Assembly (NCBI GenBank): GCA_037447655.1
Contig: JBBHKE010001462.1
Span: 188,001 to 252,000 of the forward strand
Direction: 5' to 3'
Length of the DNA: 64,000 nt
From: Zygnema cylindricum
Lineage: Eukaryota; Streptophyta; Zygnematophyceae; Zygnematales; Zygnemataceae
The position numbers and the translations under genes are program-made. Position 1 is the stretch's first letter. Each line of letters opens with the position of its first letter. Shown here piece by piece: positions 49,500 through 61,644 of this stretch. Under the pieces are notes generated by a model, which was not told the origin of the DNA, searched no databases, and saw only the letters and a list, made by a program, of their open reading frames with translations.

Positions 49500-50757
49500 A
49501 GTCCCCCCCTCCCCCCCAAAAGTACCGTGCACACCGCCCCTTCCTTTATAGCCTGCGACCCAATCAGACAAATAATTATATCTCTCCCTCCAAGCCAGCC
49601 TGTCTCCGTCCCTCCCTCCACCTCACCACCAGAATCCTCTCCCTCCCTCTCCCTTCTTCTCTCTTCCTCTCTCTTCCTTCCTTCCTTCCATCTTTCCCCT
49701 CTCTCCCCTCCCGCTATCCCTCTCTCGGCTCCTTTTCCGCCCTCTCTCTCCCCGCCCACTCCTCCTCCCTCCCTCTCACCTCTCTCACCTCTGAGCTCTC
49801 CCTTCCCTCTTCCCTATTCCTTCCCTTCGCACTCCCTTCCTCCCTCACCCTTCTTTCCCCTCCCTTTTCTCCCCTTCTTTCCCTCTTTTTTCACCCCTCC
49901 CCCTCTCTCTCTCCCTCTCCCTCTCCCTTTCACCTCTCCCTCCCCTCTCCCTCCCCTCTCCCTCCCCTCTCCCCCCCTCTCCCCTATTCCTACCTTCGCC
50001 CTCCCTTCCTTCCTTCCTCCCTCCCCCCTCTCCCTCCCCCTTCTCTCCCCCCCTCTCTTTCCCTCTCCCCCCCTCTCCCCCCCTCTCCCCCCCTCTCCCC
50101 CCTTCTCCCTCCCCTCTCCCCCCCTCTCCCCCCCTCTCCCCCCCTCTCCCCCCCTCTCCCCTATTCCTACCTTCGCCCTCCTTTCCTTCCTTCCTCCCTC
50201 CCCCTTCTCTCCCCCCCTCTTCCCCCCTCTCCCCCCCTCTTCCCCCCTCTCCCCCCCCTCTCCCCCCCTCTTCCCCCCTCTCCCCCCCTCTCCCTCCCTC
50301 TCCCTCCCTCTCCCCCCCTCTCCCTCCCTCTCCCCCCTTCTCCCCCCCTCCCCCCCCCCTCTCCCTCCCTCTCCCTCCCTCTCCCCCCCTCTCCCTCCCT
50401 CTCCCCCCCTCTCCCCTATTCCTACCTTCGCCCTCCTTTCCTTCCTTCCTCCCTCCCCCTTCTCTCCCCCCATCTCCCCCCCTCTTCCCCCCTCTCCCCC
50501 CCCTCTCCCCCCCCTCTCCTCCCCTCTCCCCCCCTCTCCCCCCCTCTCCCCCCCTCTCCCTCCCTCTCCCCCCCTCTCCCTCTCTCCCTCCCTCTCCCCC
50601 CTTCTCCCCCCCTCTCCCCCCCTCTCCCTCCCTCTCCCTCCCTCTCCCCCCCTCTCCCTCCCTCTCCCCCCCTCTCCCCCCCTCTCCCTCCCTCTCCCCC
50701 CCCTCCCCCCCCCCTCTCCCTCCCTCTCCCCCCCTCTCCCCTCCCCCCCCCCCCAAC
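49500..50757. repeat. ~1.25-kb polypyrimidine tract upstream of the WRKY gene
   Basis: The plus strand is almost exclusively C and T. It includes three copies of a marker unit (CTATTCCTACCTTCGCCCTC, near 49985, 50162 and 50417) separated by CCCCCTCTCC arrays. It ends three bases before the ATG at 50758. Frames of over 300 codons on both strands are composition artefacts. Sequence of this kind can form triplex DNA. Confidence 0.9.
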
Positions 50758-53700
50758 ATGCTCTCCTCTCCCTTCCCCCCCTCCAAGGGCCCCGTCCGCC
50801 AGTTCGTCGAAGAGTGCAGCCGCCTCCGCCAGTCCGCCCCCCCCCCGGACTTTGGATCCACACTAATTACGAACCCCCACCCCCACCCCCACCACCCCCA
50901 CCCCCACCACCACAATAATAACAATAACAATAACAACAATAATAATAGTCATAGTAATAATAATAATAGTCATAATTTTTTGAATCCCGGCGGTTCTTCC
51001 GGAGATCCCGGAGCGAGCGCGGATTCCGGCGACGGCGGCGGGCCGCACATTTTTGTCCCGACGCGGCTGATTCAAATCCGGGCGGCGGCGCAAAGCTTCG
51101 GAAACTGTTTCCCCGACCCGAGGAAGAAAAAGAGAGTCATGGGGAACCAAGTCGACGGGAATTCGAATACGAATTGTACGAATTATTCGAATTCGAACTC
51201 AAATACGAATACGAATGCGAATACGAATACGAATTATTCGAATTCGAACTCAAATACGAATACGAATACGAATTATTCGAATTCGAACTCAAATACGAAT
51301 ACGAATGCGAATATGAATTGTACGAATTATTCGAATTCGAACTCAAATACGAATACGAACTCAAATACGAATACGAATGCGAATAAGAACTCAAATACGA
51401 ATACGAATGCGAATGCGAATTATACGAATTATATGAATTATATGAATTATATGAATACGAATACGAATTCGACGGAGGAGACGGGAGGGAAGACGGCGAA
51501 GACGACGGAGTCGGGGATTTCGGCGAAGGGGAGTGGATTTGGGGAGAGGATGGGAGTGGAGAATGGGGTCGGTGGAAAAGGGGAGAGAGAGGGAGAGGGA
51601 GAGAGAGAGGGAGGGGGTGGGGAGAGTGCAAAAAGAACGTGGTATCAGGTGTTGAATATGGAGGGAAGTGGTTGGAGAGTGGTAGAGAGAGAGAGGGAAG
51701 AGGAGAAGAAACTGGACAAAAGAGAGGAAGAGACGGAGAGGGAGAGCGAGAGGGAGAGGGAGAGGGAGAGGGAAAAGGAGAGGGAGAGGGAGAGAGAGAG
51801 GGAGTGGGAGAGGCAAATCGAAGGTGTGTGGGTGAAGAAGGAGAAGGAGAAAATTAGTGAAATGCGAAGTGTGGGAATTGCCACTCTCAGTCTTTTGGAG
51901 TTATTGGCGAGTCAGACAAATAAGCTGACTCAGCAGGTGGAGCGAAATATGGCTGAGGTGGCGACACCTGGCACCGCCCTGTTGAGGTAAGAATTAAGTA
52001 ATATAAGGATATTATTATACATTAATAAGGATAATTAGATAATTAGATAATTAAATAATTGAACGGTTCAACGACGATCAAAGAATTGAATGAAGGATTT
52101 GATCGAAAAGATTTTAATAATAACGCAATCGAATTGTTAAGTGAATTTAGCTTTAGTTTAGTTATTTAATTGAATAAAATGTTAGAGTAATTAAATGATT
52201 GCACCGTCGATGTTAAATAATGAATCAATGGTTATTAGAGAAATAGTTTAAATAATTAGATTGTTAGAATGATTAAATGATGAAATAGTTAAACGATTAA
52301 ATTATTGAATACTTTAATGAATACATAATCAGTTGAGAAAAACCCAAATAAATAGGCCATTAAAAAATTAAACAATTAGAAAATGAAACCACTATAGCAA
52401 GGAAGTTTATGAAAATAATCGTGAAACCCTGACGAAAAAAAAATGAAAGTTAATCGATAAAATGAACTATTAAGTAAACCCTTGAAGAAATGACTAACTC
52501 AATAACTAATCAGTGAATAAATAAATAAATAAAAGGTTGAAGAGAAGCCTAAAAGGAAAGAAAGGAAGAAAGAAAGGGAGGAAAAAAGGATTCTAAAAAG
52601 GAATGGAGAAAACAGAAGAAAACCAGGGAGTGGATAAAAAAATGGATAAAAAGAAGAAGAGAAAACGCTTTTGATTTCCCACAAAATCTTTTAAAACCTT
52701 GTCGATTAACCTGTATCCTCGTAACATAACTTTCTTTCATAGACATGTTCAGTTGTGGGTTTCTTTCTTTTATTTTATTTATTTCCATGTTCTTTTTCCT
52801 TTAATGTATCCTTCTGTAAAACATATTTTTCTTCTTGGGTCTTTTTCTTTTTCTTTCTTTATTGTCCTTTTCCTTCCGCTTTCGTTCTTGTTCTTTCATT
52901 CTTCCTTTTTATTTATTTTTCTTTCGTTTCTTTTCCGCCTTCCTTTTTCTTTCATTTAATTTCTTTTTCTTCCTTTGCTTTCCTTTTCCTTCCTTTTCTT
53001 CCATCTTCTTTCTTTTTGTTTCTTTTCCTGCCTTTGCTTCTCTTCTCTTCCCTTCTCTTACATTTTCTTACCTTTTCTTTTCTTTTCTTCCTTTTCTCTC
53101 TTCTTAACAGACAATCCGAAGAAGTTTATATGGCTAAAGAAACTGACGCAATCGCCCAATCAGTCGTCCGACATCTTGAAGAGTTTCGCGGAAAACTATT
53201 AGCGATGACTTCTCCCGAAACGAAGGAAACCGTAAACAATCAAATGTTTCAAACTTTTCAAAATATTCTCTCAAACGAAAAGTCGCAGTCTCCGATCAAC
53301 GACCTCGCAAAACTCGCAGCGAGTGACGTGACAGGGATCGACAAAACGGAGGAGAATCTTCCGTTTTATCTGCATGAAAACGGAGGAGCAGTAGTGGGAG
53401 GGGGAGGACTAGCAGGAGGAGTAGGAGGAGGAGGAGAAGGAATAGGAGAAGAAGGAGAAAGAGGAGGAATAGGAATAAGGAGAGGAGGAGGAGGAGGAGG
53501 AGAGAATACTAGAAACAGGGTTCCGGCAACTTCCAGGTCCGATGGAGGAAGTACTTGTGGTGATAACGTGACAGCTGTTACGTCAAACTCGTCGGATGGA
53601 TTGGTAAACAGTGGATTTGACACGGCGGGAATATGCTGTAACGATGTTTATGCGGTGAGTTTCTCTCTCTCTCTCTCTCTTCCCCCCCCCTCTCTTTCTC

Positions 53701-56700
53701 TTACCTTTGTCTCTTTGTGATTAGCGACGTCAACAAAAATGGTCTAGCTAACTTTTTTTTGTACCAAGTTTGAAGTGATTTTTACGAATTTTATTACTTT
53801 ATGACTGTCTGGATGCTCAAAATTTGTGAAAAGATAATAACTCGCTAATTTGAAATTTGACCTCATATATGTTTTTATTTTGGATAATACCTTACGTAAA
53901 ATTCTAGATATTTGCTTCTCAAAGAAACAAACTGCTTTTACTTTATCACTCACTTTTTTGAGCTTGCACGTTTTTTAAACTTGCAGATCTTTTTGGATTC
54001 ATACATTTTTTTGAATAGCGTAATTTCTGAATTTCGTATTTTTTCGAATTGCGTGTTTTTTTGAAATTGCGTATTTTTTTGTTTAATTTGAAATTTCGCA
54101 ATTTGTTTATTGCATATATTTCTGGATTCGTATATTCTTTTGAGATTGTGTATTTCTTTGACCGTGTTATTGCGTATTTTTTTGAAATCGTGTAATTTTT
54201 TGAAATTGTGTATTTTTTTTGGAATTTTGCAGATTGACGCTGCAATTAATTCGGGAAACTCGGGAGGACCGGCGTTCAATAATGAGAGCCAATGTGTGGG
54301 AATCGCTTTCCAGTCGCTAAAAAACGAAGATACCGAAAATATCGGTTATATTATTCCCACACCGGTAATTTTACACTTTATTCGCGACTTTGACCGACAC
54401 GGGAGATATACAGGTGAGGGGAAAATATGGTTATTGGATGGAGGAGTATGTTAGATATAGTGTTAATAGCAATGTAGTATTTAAAGTAGGAGCGACATTG
54501 GGAGAGAGAGAGAGAGGGAGAAAGAGAGAAAGAGACGGCGAGTGTATATAATATGTATATAATATGTATATATAGCAACTTCCAGGTCCGATGGAGGAAG
54601 TACTTGTGGTGATAACGTGACAGCTGTTACGTCAAACTCGTCGGATGGATTGGTAAACAGTGGATTTGACACGGCGGGAATATGCTGTAACGATGTTTAT
54701 GCGGTGAGTTTCTCTCTCTCTCTCTCTCTTCCCCCCCCTCTCTCACTCTCTCTCTCTCTCTCGATCCCTCTCCCTCTCCCTCCCTCTTGCCTCGCGTGTA
54801 AGCAACTTTGATTGCTCTATGATCCTCTCTCTGTTCCTTCATCCCTCTCCCCCTCCCTACGATAATCGTTTCAGTACCCGTCTCTCCCTTCCTCTCTCCT
54901 TCTGCTTTACCGTTCTTCTTCCCTCACCTCTTTCACTCCTCCCTCTTTCTTTTCATTTGTTAGCATCACCACTTTCTTCCCTTGCATTTGCTAACATTAT
55001 CTTCCCTCCCTGCCTCCCTCCCTCCCTCTCCCCCCCATCTCTCTCTCTTTTTCTCTCTCCTCCCTCTCTCCCTTTCTCCCCCTCTTTTTTCTCCCTCTCT
55101 CTCCTCTCGCTCCTTTTCCTATTTTCAGAGCCCCATCATGGAACAAGCCGACGCCTTCTTCTTTCCCTCACCCCCAGCAGACCATCTTCTCCCCCGGCCC
55201 CCTCTTCTCTCCCCTTCCCTCTCTCCTCTCTCCCCTTCCCTCTCTCCTCTCTCCACTCTCCTCTCCCACGGATGGAAATCTTTTCGGAATGTTGCTTGGA
55301 ACGCCAACTGGAACACCCAAAGGATTCTCGAACGGAAATTCGAACGGAATTTGTAACGGAATGTTGAACGGAACTTTTAACGGAAACTTAAACGAAGTTT
55401 TAAACGGAAACTTAAACGAAGTTTTAAACGGAAACTTAAACGAAGTTTTAAACGGAAACTTAAACGAAGTTTTAAACGGAAATTTAAACGAAGTTTTAAA
55501 CGGAAACTTAAACGAGGTTTTTAACAGAAATGGAAACGGAATCCCAAACGAGACGATAACTTCACAAGAGGACAAAAATTCATCGCAAGGAGACGAAAAA
55601 ACAAATCGACAACAACAACAAGAACATCAAGAAGATCTTCCCTCGTCGTCTTCTCCGTGGATTTCAACGGAAAACAGAACTATGGCTATTGCATCGCAAG
55701 GATTTCCATGCAATTCCGTTTTAGTTCCGTCACAAGAAGACGAATTACGAGGGGCTTTAGCTGCAATTTCTGATTTTGTCGACGCTTGGGGTTTAAGTAA
55801 TTTGGGGGGAGGAGGAGAAGGAGAAGGAGGAGGAGAGGGAGGAGAGGGAGGAGGAGGAGGAGGAGGAGAATTAAGAAGGGATACTCCACAAAGCTCGTCT
55901 TTATCGCCGGATATCAATATGACCGGATGGTATTCGACCGATATGACCGATATATCCGGAGAAGATAGTCCGGAACACGTATCGTCGGGATTTAAAAATT
56001 CAAGCAAGTAAGTTTATCATCCAAATTTTTACTATCAATATTCAATTTATATATATTTTTTTTTTTATTTATATTTTTTTTTTTTTTTTTTTTTTTAATT
56101 TAACTTTTAATGTAGTGTGAGTGGAAAATTAGGGTTTAGTCAGAGGGAAGAAACTTTATTCCTGAACACAATTTTTTTTCAATAAACTTTTCTGGGGTCA
56201 ATTTTATTTCAATTTTATTTCAATTTTATTTCCAATTTTATTTCAATTTTATTTCAATTTTATTTCCAATTTTATTCTTTACTGTTCAATTTTGGGCCAG
56301 AATTTGAAGCCTAAATCGAGGAAACCCTAACCCTAATTTAAGCTTTTCATAAATTTTTAACCGACCGAAAAAATAAAATCGATAGCGTTCGTCAGAAAAC
56401 GACGAATTTCCGAAATCTGCTGACGTGGACTGCCATGTTACGTCACGTCATGTACGGATCCAGTAGGACAGATTCTGCCACGATGTCCAGATTCGACCGT
56501 ACGAGTGTTGTTATCAGCGTTACTAAAATAACTATCATTTTTTTTTTTATCTGCCCGCAAATCCTATGGCGCTTCAAAAAGCCATCGTAACCGTACTAAA
56601 AAATCAAAAATCGTACTAAAATAACAAAAATCGTACAAAAAAGCTGACGTGGAATGGAATCTCTGTTTTTGCCACGTGGCAGCAAGCGACCGAAACCGGC

Positions 56701-57812
56701 GGAAGAAGAGGTCCCTGGAGACGAATGGATTTGGAGAAAGTACGGACAGAAAACGATAAAAGGCACAAACCGTTACAGGTAACTAACTCCGTTCCGTTAG
56801 AACACTATATTTGGTTTGTACTGAACCGTACATTTTATTTTGAACCGTTCGTTTGGTTTAAATTCTCTATTAGACTAATATTTGGTTTGAACCGTACAGT
56901 TAATTTTAGTCGGATTTTCAAATGTTCAAAACTGTACGTTTTGTCTTCATGTGTCCGGTTCGAACTAAATGAATTTGTTTCGAGCTTTATGTTAACTTTT
57001 ATTTAGTTTGGATCTCGAATTGGGTTCCAACCTTATAGTTAGTTCAAAAAATTTATATACAAATTTATATTCGACTTATAATTGATTTGAATTCTATGTT
57101 TTTTTTTTAAATCCTATTTATGGTTCACACTCTATGTTTGATTCCAATTCTGATTTTTAACCATCAATTTGTCCAAAATAGACTTATTACAAGTTTATCA
57201 AATAATAAAAACTGATTTATTGGAAATCTAGATTGAAGATTTAGAGGAATTAACCAAAACAAGTTAAAGTAAAAAGACAAAAAACCATCTTGTTGGACCT
57301 TACTATTCACATTTCACTTTTTTTTTTCCTATGTTGTGTGTCGAATCTTACAAACCCAATATAAGACTTGTGAATTGACAAAATATGACACATAAACCCA
57401 TATTTATGATCACTTAACCATGCGTATAGTTCCAATACTTAAAATAAGTACTAACCTTTTCATTTTGTTTCCTCGACCCATTACCTTCGCTATCACCAAG
57501 CACATTTCCTTACATAATTTACATCGGTAAAACGTATTTCATTTATTCATTTTCGCTTTTTTTTGTGTTTTTTTCAGAAGTTATTACCGTTGCGGCGATC
57601 GCAAAGGAGAATGTTGCAAAGCAAAAAGACAAGTCGATCGATACCTCGAAAACCACATGGTGGCTTCCGCCGAATATTGCGGTGAACATTCGCACGAGAA
57701 ACCGCCGAAACGAACGCGAAAAACCGTCGTGGTTCGAAACCATCCGGGATCGCCTTTGCATAGAGAGGCACTAATGGGGTCGGAAATTGATTTGAGCCCT
57801 ATTTCTACATAG
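50758..57812 (+). CDS. WRKY transcription factor with low-complexity N-terminus
   Basis: Phase-consistent exons: 50758-51986, 53111-53654, (54233-54413, 54576-54703), 55178-56007, 56683-56778 and 57578-57812. The frame closes with or without the bracketed pair, giving 1,080 or 977 residues. Order: Ser/Pro start, His/Asn runs, an Asn/Ser/Thr-rich tract (51161-51470), helical segments ([34 protein letters not shown]), a Gly/Glu tract, six NGNLNEVL repeats (55379-55522), an acidic segment, then [20 protein letters not shown]. The intron after that Arg is phase 2, the classic R-type WRKY intron. Then come SYYRC, ECC and EHSHE zinc ligands and a basic tail (KPPKRTRK). WRKY domains bind W-box DNA (TTGAC) in the nucleus. 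The acceptor at 55178 is followed by a second in-phase AG (NAGNAG). The start codon is the first ATG after the polypyrimidine tract and is uncertain. Confidence 0.82.
53526..53695 (+). repeat. Direct repeat, copy 1 (end of WRKY exon 2 and donor)
   Basis: About 170 bp, nearly identical to 54575-54744: GCAACTTCCAGGTCCGATGG through the exon end (TATGCG), the GTGAGT donor and a CT run. The two copies flank the Deg exon. Confidence 0.9.
54233..54413 (+). other. In-frame Deg/HtrA serine protease exon inside the WRKY gene
   Basis: The exon (acceptor TTTTGCAG, donor CAG|GTGAGG) encodes 60 residues that I recognise as plant Deg/HtrA protease: [18 protein letters not shown] with the catalytic Ser motif GNSGG, then [19 protein letters not shown] and [11 protein letters not shown]. 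It enters in phase 0 and leaves in phase 1, matching exon 2 (ends phase 0) and the duplicated exon (starts by completing GCA). His and Asp catalytic segments and the PDZ part are absent from the window, so no protease activity is expected. Confidence 0.85.
54575..54744 (+). repeat. Direct repeat, copy 2 (duplicated WRKY exon)
   Basis: A copy of 53526-53695 placed 1,049 bp downstream. It carries the same coding frame, exon end and donor. Its acceptor would be TATATAG|CA, a weak site after an AT-rich run. Confidence 0.88.
55379..55522 (+). repeat. 24-bp coding repeat, six copies (NGNLNEVL)
   Basis: Consecutive AACGGAAACTTAAACGAAG-type units keep frame and encode NGNLNEVL six times, the last with VF. 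They lie in WRKY exon 55178-56007. The near identity of the codons points to recent expansion. Confidence 0.9.
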
Positions 57813-58081
57813 CCCTAAGCCACACCCTAAGTGAACCAAAAAAGTACGAAAAGTACAAAAAGGTACAAGAAAAGTACAAAAAAGGAACAAAAAAAGAACC
57901 AAAAAAGAACAAAGAAGGAACAAAAAGAGGCAAATTAAAGCGACGATGAGGACGACAAAACAACGACAGGAATAAGGACACGACATGGAGACAGGCAAAA
58001 TTTTCAACATGTAGTGAAAGCGGTTTGCTTGTAAATATTATTTATGCTCACGATAAGTACTGTATGGAATCGTTATTGGAG

Positions 58082-58087
58082 AATAAA
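58082..58087 (+). terminator. Poly(A) signal of the WRKY gene
   Basis: AATAAA, 270 bases after the WRKY stop codon. A TGTAAATA element lies about 50 bases upstream, in keeping with plant far-upstream elements. Confidence 0.55.
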
Positions 58088-59969
58088 TAAGATGAAGATT
58101 TTTTTATTTTTGACTGAATGTCAACTTTTTGGTTTATGTTTGTTTTTTTAGTATTGTACCGTAACCATCACATCATACGAAATTATGTAAAGAAGCTATA
58201 TTTGGTTGAACCGACAAAAAAATGTTTTTTGTTTGAGAATTATTATCTGTCCTTGTTATGTCTCTAAATTAAGTATTTGTTTTTTTATGTCCTCGACAAC
58301 ATGAGGAAATGTCAAAGCATCGGTATGATGACATCACCGATAATTTTTGTCTTTAATGGAAGACATGTTCCATGATCATGAATGAAACTGTGAAAAGCGT
58401 CTTTTTGCTAAAATCCAAAAAAGTGAAGTTTTAACCTTTTCCGCCGGCTACGGAAAGAAAAAAAAGGGATACAAAGGATATTTGTTCAAGTCTTATAAAG
58501 TTATAATGATAAGTTTTATCAAAAAATGAACGATGGTTAACACTCTAAAACGGAATAGAAAGGAAAAATTAATGTGGAAAATGTCATATTAGGTCAAACA
58601 ACAAAAAATCAAAAACACTGCGGAAACCCAGTGGCAAACAAAAAAGACGAGCTAAAAGCAGAATTAAAAACCAAACCAAACCCCGATGTAACTAAACTCG
58701 TACAAGGCGCCTATCCCCTTAAATCCCCCATGCTTACAAAAAAAAAAAAAAAAAAATGGCTGACTTTATTAAAAAGCGCGATGGTAAACCATCTGAGTCC
58801 ATGGGAACAAAAGGAAGTAGCATGGAAAAAACTGAAAAAACTACATGTTGGGGGAAGAAACAAAAAGGATAAGCAGGATTCTATTGAGGAAAGTCTCCAT
58901 CCCCTGTCCCTCTGATTCTATATCCACCCCTCGCACTCTCCTCCTTCCCTCCCCTCCCTCTCCCCCAACCTTAAACACCCTCCCCAACCTTAAACACCCT
59001 CCAACGCGATTCATCACAGCAATAACAAATCAAAGGCCATTGGGAGTCCTCCATATGTTGTAAACCCGTATCATATGCCTTCTCCCTCTTTAGATTGTCA
59101 CGATGCATCTCAGGTAGATGTATCTTTATCAAACGCATCTGCGTCAATCAAATGCGCATAATCATTAACGCGCCCACTCATAGGTACACGTCACCGTTCA
59201 CGCGCCCACTCATTGGTACAAGTCATCATAATAATCAACGCACACAACTGCTAGTGCACACAATCGCTAATGCACTAAATAATTCACGCACATAATTCGA
59301 ACCCATTCCCATGAAGGTTTACTAAGGAATGGGCGGCAAGGGTTATTAGCCCCGAAAACCTTCGACGACCCGTAGTCACAGGGTTTGATACACGAGGGTC
59401 CGCTCCTCAAAACCTGCGGACAAGGGTAAGTAAAATGACCAAACTTTTATTTCTCCTTTCCGATTATGACAATTCCCTAGACCAACGGTGGTCTACACCT
59501 ATGGGTTGTGGTGGGTTCAGACTCCTTTCCACCATATGTACTTCAGCAGACCTATATAGTGGCGATTATGGCATCACGACTATGGCGTGAGTTCCTATGG
59601 TCCACCCAAGAGAATCCTCGGAGACGGCTACCCACCCAAGGCTAGAAAGACAAGTTACCAAGCCATATGAGAACCATCCCTCTCGCCCTAAAAAAATGCC
59701 CATGACTGGGCGGGAGGCTGGCGGTGCCTTTCTCGAACTGGTTAACCAAAGCTAGACAAATTTCCCCATGTAAGGCTTTCTTTAGCTCAAAAGGTGCCCA
59801 TGACAAACATGTTATGACCCTATTTATCGTACAACATTTCTACGTACATGTTATCCTAATGACAAAAGTTGTAGTCTGATGGGCTATCGGGATCTACGGC
59901 TCAGACGGGCCTTAACGACGAGTAGTCATCGTACATTGCCCAATACATGGCCCCATGCATAGCTCTATT

Positions 59970-60110
59970 TTTCGACGGGAGACCACCAATCGGAAGGGGG
60001 AATCTTGCCTTTCATTCACAACCATCAGATTATCAATCCAACAAGTATGTACGGAGAAAAGATGTTGTAAGTGGCAAAAAAGACATCAACACTAATAGCG
60101 ATATACAGTG
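59970..60110. mobile_element. MITE-like element, right half only
   Basis: It matches the inner and right part of the family (GAGACCACCAATCGGAAGG, GTACGGAGAAAAGATGTTGT, AACACTAATAGCGATA). The left end is missing. Confidence 0.6.
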
Positions 60111-61644
60111 AATTTCTGTGTGTCCAAAAATATTGCCAACATTAGTTTCCCTTTGCTTCATCGCGTGCTCAATTTCTCTCTTGTGGTGGTCTTGAAGCTT
60201 GGCTATTGGCTCACCAATTCTTTCCACTCTTATCTCGCACTTGCTTCAACTCACCACTGCTTTCAGGTTCAAGCCTGGCCTCCACGTTCACGTTCACTCG
60301 TCCACGTTCACTTAGCTCTTTCGTTAGCCCGTGCAAGAGGGAGAGAGGGAGGGGAGAGGGAGAGAGGGAGAGAGGGAGAGAGGGAGAGATTTGCCAAAGT
60401 CCTTTAGCACAATGGCGTTCACTTGTTTTGTTGCTCCCATGGAGGAGAGTTTATTCAAGCACACAACACCATGACAACTCTTATCTACGAGGAAGATTAT
60501 ACTCTTCTCTGATAAGTTTCACATGCTATTCCTTCGTGACGGATGGATATTCTATTACTCGATGGTGGGCGCAATATTTTTGGTGACATTGTTTTGACAA
60601 TTTTGCCTCGTTGTAGCTTGTGGTTATATTTAACCCCTTTATCTCCTTTCCCCTTTTCCCTCCAAGTCTCCCAAATGATTAAAAACCCAAAATGTCAAAA
60701 TTCCAAATGTCGATTTCTCAAATAAGAGAACTCTTTTACCATAAACAAAAACTTCATGAATAAATAACAGTTTAAGAATACCATTATTAACAAGTAATAT
60801 GAGAATCAATGAAAACAATAATAAAAGAATAAGCAGATAAAATAATTTTCAAGCATAACCATATAAGTACATATGGCAAAAGGCTCAAATTGTCAATATA
60901 AAACAATGACCAAAAACCAAAAAGCAATTTCCACGAGCATTTTTAAGTTTTTAACATTCACCAAAAGATACTAATAAATTCAAAATCCAAAAACAATTTC
61001 ACATAGTATTAAAACAGTTCACAAAAGAGTTGAAAACTTTTCTTTCAAACCTTATATTGTACATCTTTGGAAACCTAAAAAAACAAAACACATAGAAAAG
61101 TTAAAAAATAGTGTCGAAAGTATATAACACAGAACACGAATTAACCTTTTCTCTCAAAAAAAAACCTTCCTAAATTCAAAAACCACACATATCTTAAGAA
61201 AAAGTGAAGGCGTGACTTTACTTTTGTGAACCAATCAATGCTATTGCAAAAAGAAGAAAAAAATTGAAATAGTTGACAAGTGAAATTATTTTACCGAGAG
61301 TTAATAAAATCACTTTATAAAACACAAAGAATAGAAAGAAACTGCACTTATTAATAATAGACAATACAAATACAAATTGATAGAAAGACTCGGAGAAAGG
61401 GAGAAAGCGAGAGGAGAGAGGAGAGAGGAGAGAGGAGAGGGGAGAGGGGAGAGGGAGAGGGGAGGGAGAAGGGAGGGAGAAGGGAGGGAGAGAGAGAAGG
61501 AGATAGAAGGAGAGAAAGGGAGAACGAACCAAATAGGCCATCGGGACATGAAAGACCGATGAAGAGAGAAAAACGAAAACGGATCGAACAAACAAACAAA
61601 AAAAAACAAAAACAAAACAAAAAAAAAGAGTTTTTTTTTTCTAT

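Larger units (their letters stand above)
57813..61644. other. WRKY 3' region and intergenic DNA
   Basis: Apart from the poly(A) signal, a lone MITE end at 59970-60110 and GA repeats near 60330-60390 and 61390-61530, I see nothing firm. A 113-codon Lys-rich frame at 58574-58915 (CGNPVANKKDELKAELKTKP) spans an 18-A run and has no recognised family. I do not call it a gene. Confidence 0.5.

Noticed and set aside
49490-50939. Four open frames of 349-463 codons on both strands (Pro/Ser-rich on plus, Gly/Arg/Glu-rich on minus)
   Set aside because: They simply read a C/T-only tract lacking stop codons in every phase. No domain, and all are mutually overlapping.
51137-51884. Minus-strand Ser/Tyr/Pro-rich frames and a plus-strand EYEYE frame opposite WRKY exon 1
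   Set aside because: Off-frame readings of the same AATACG/TTCGAA repeat. The Asn/Thr frame links in phase to the next exons.
52755-53110. Coding extension of WRKY exon 2 upstream of 53111 (Phe/Leu/Ser-rich)
   Set aside because: T/C-rich intron sequence that ends in a good acceptor (CTTAACAG). Its codons look like a pyrimidine tract.
56325-56341. Telomere repeat (AACCCTAACCCTAA)
   Set aside because: Only two units inside a WRKY intron; at most a telobox-like motif, not an interstitial telomere.
58574-58915. 113-codon Lys-rich frame as a gene
   Set aside because: It crosses an 18-A run, has no recognised homology and no supporting exon structure.
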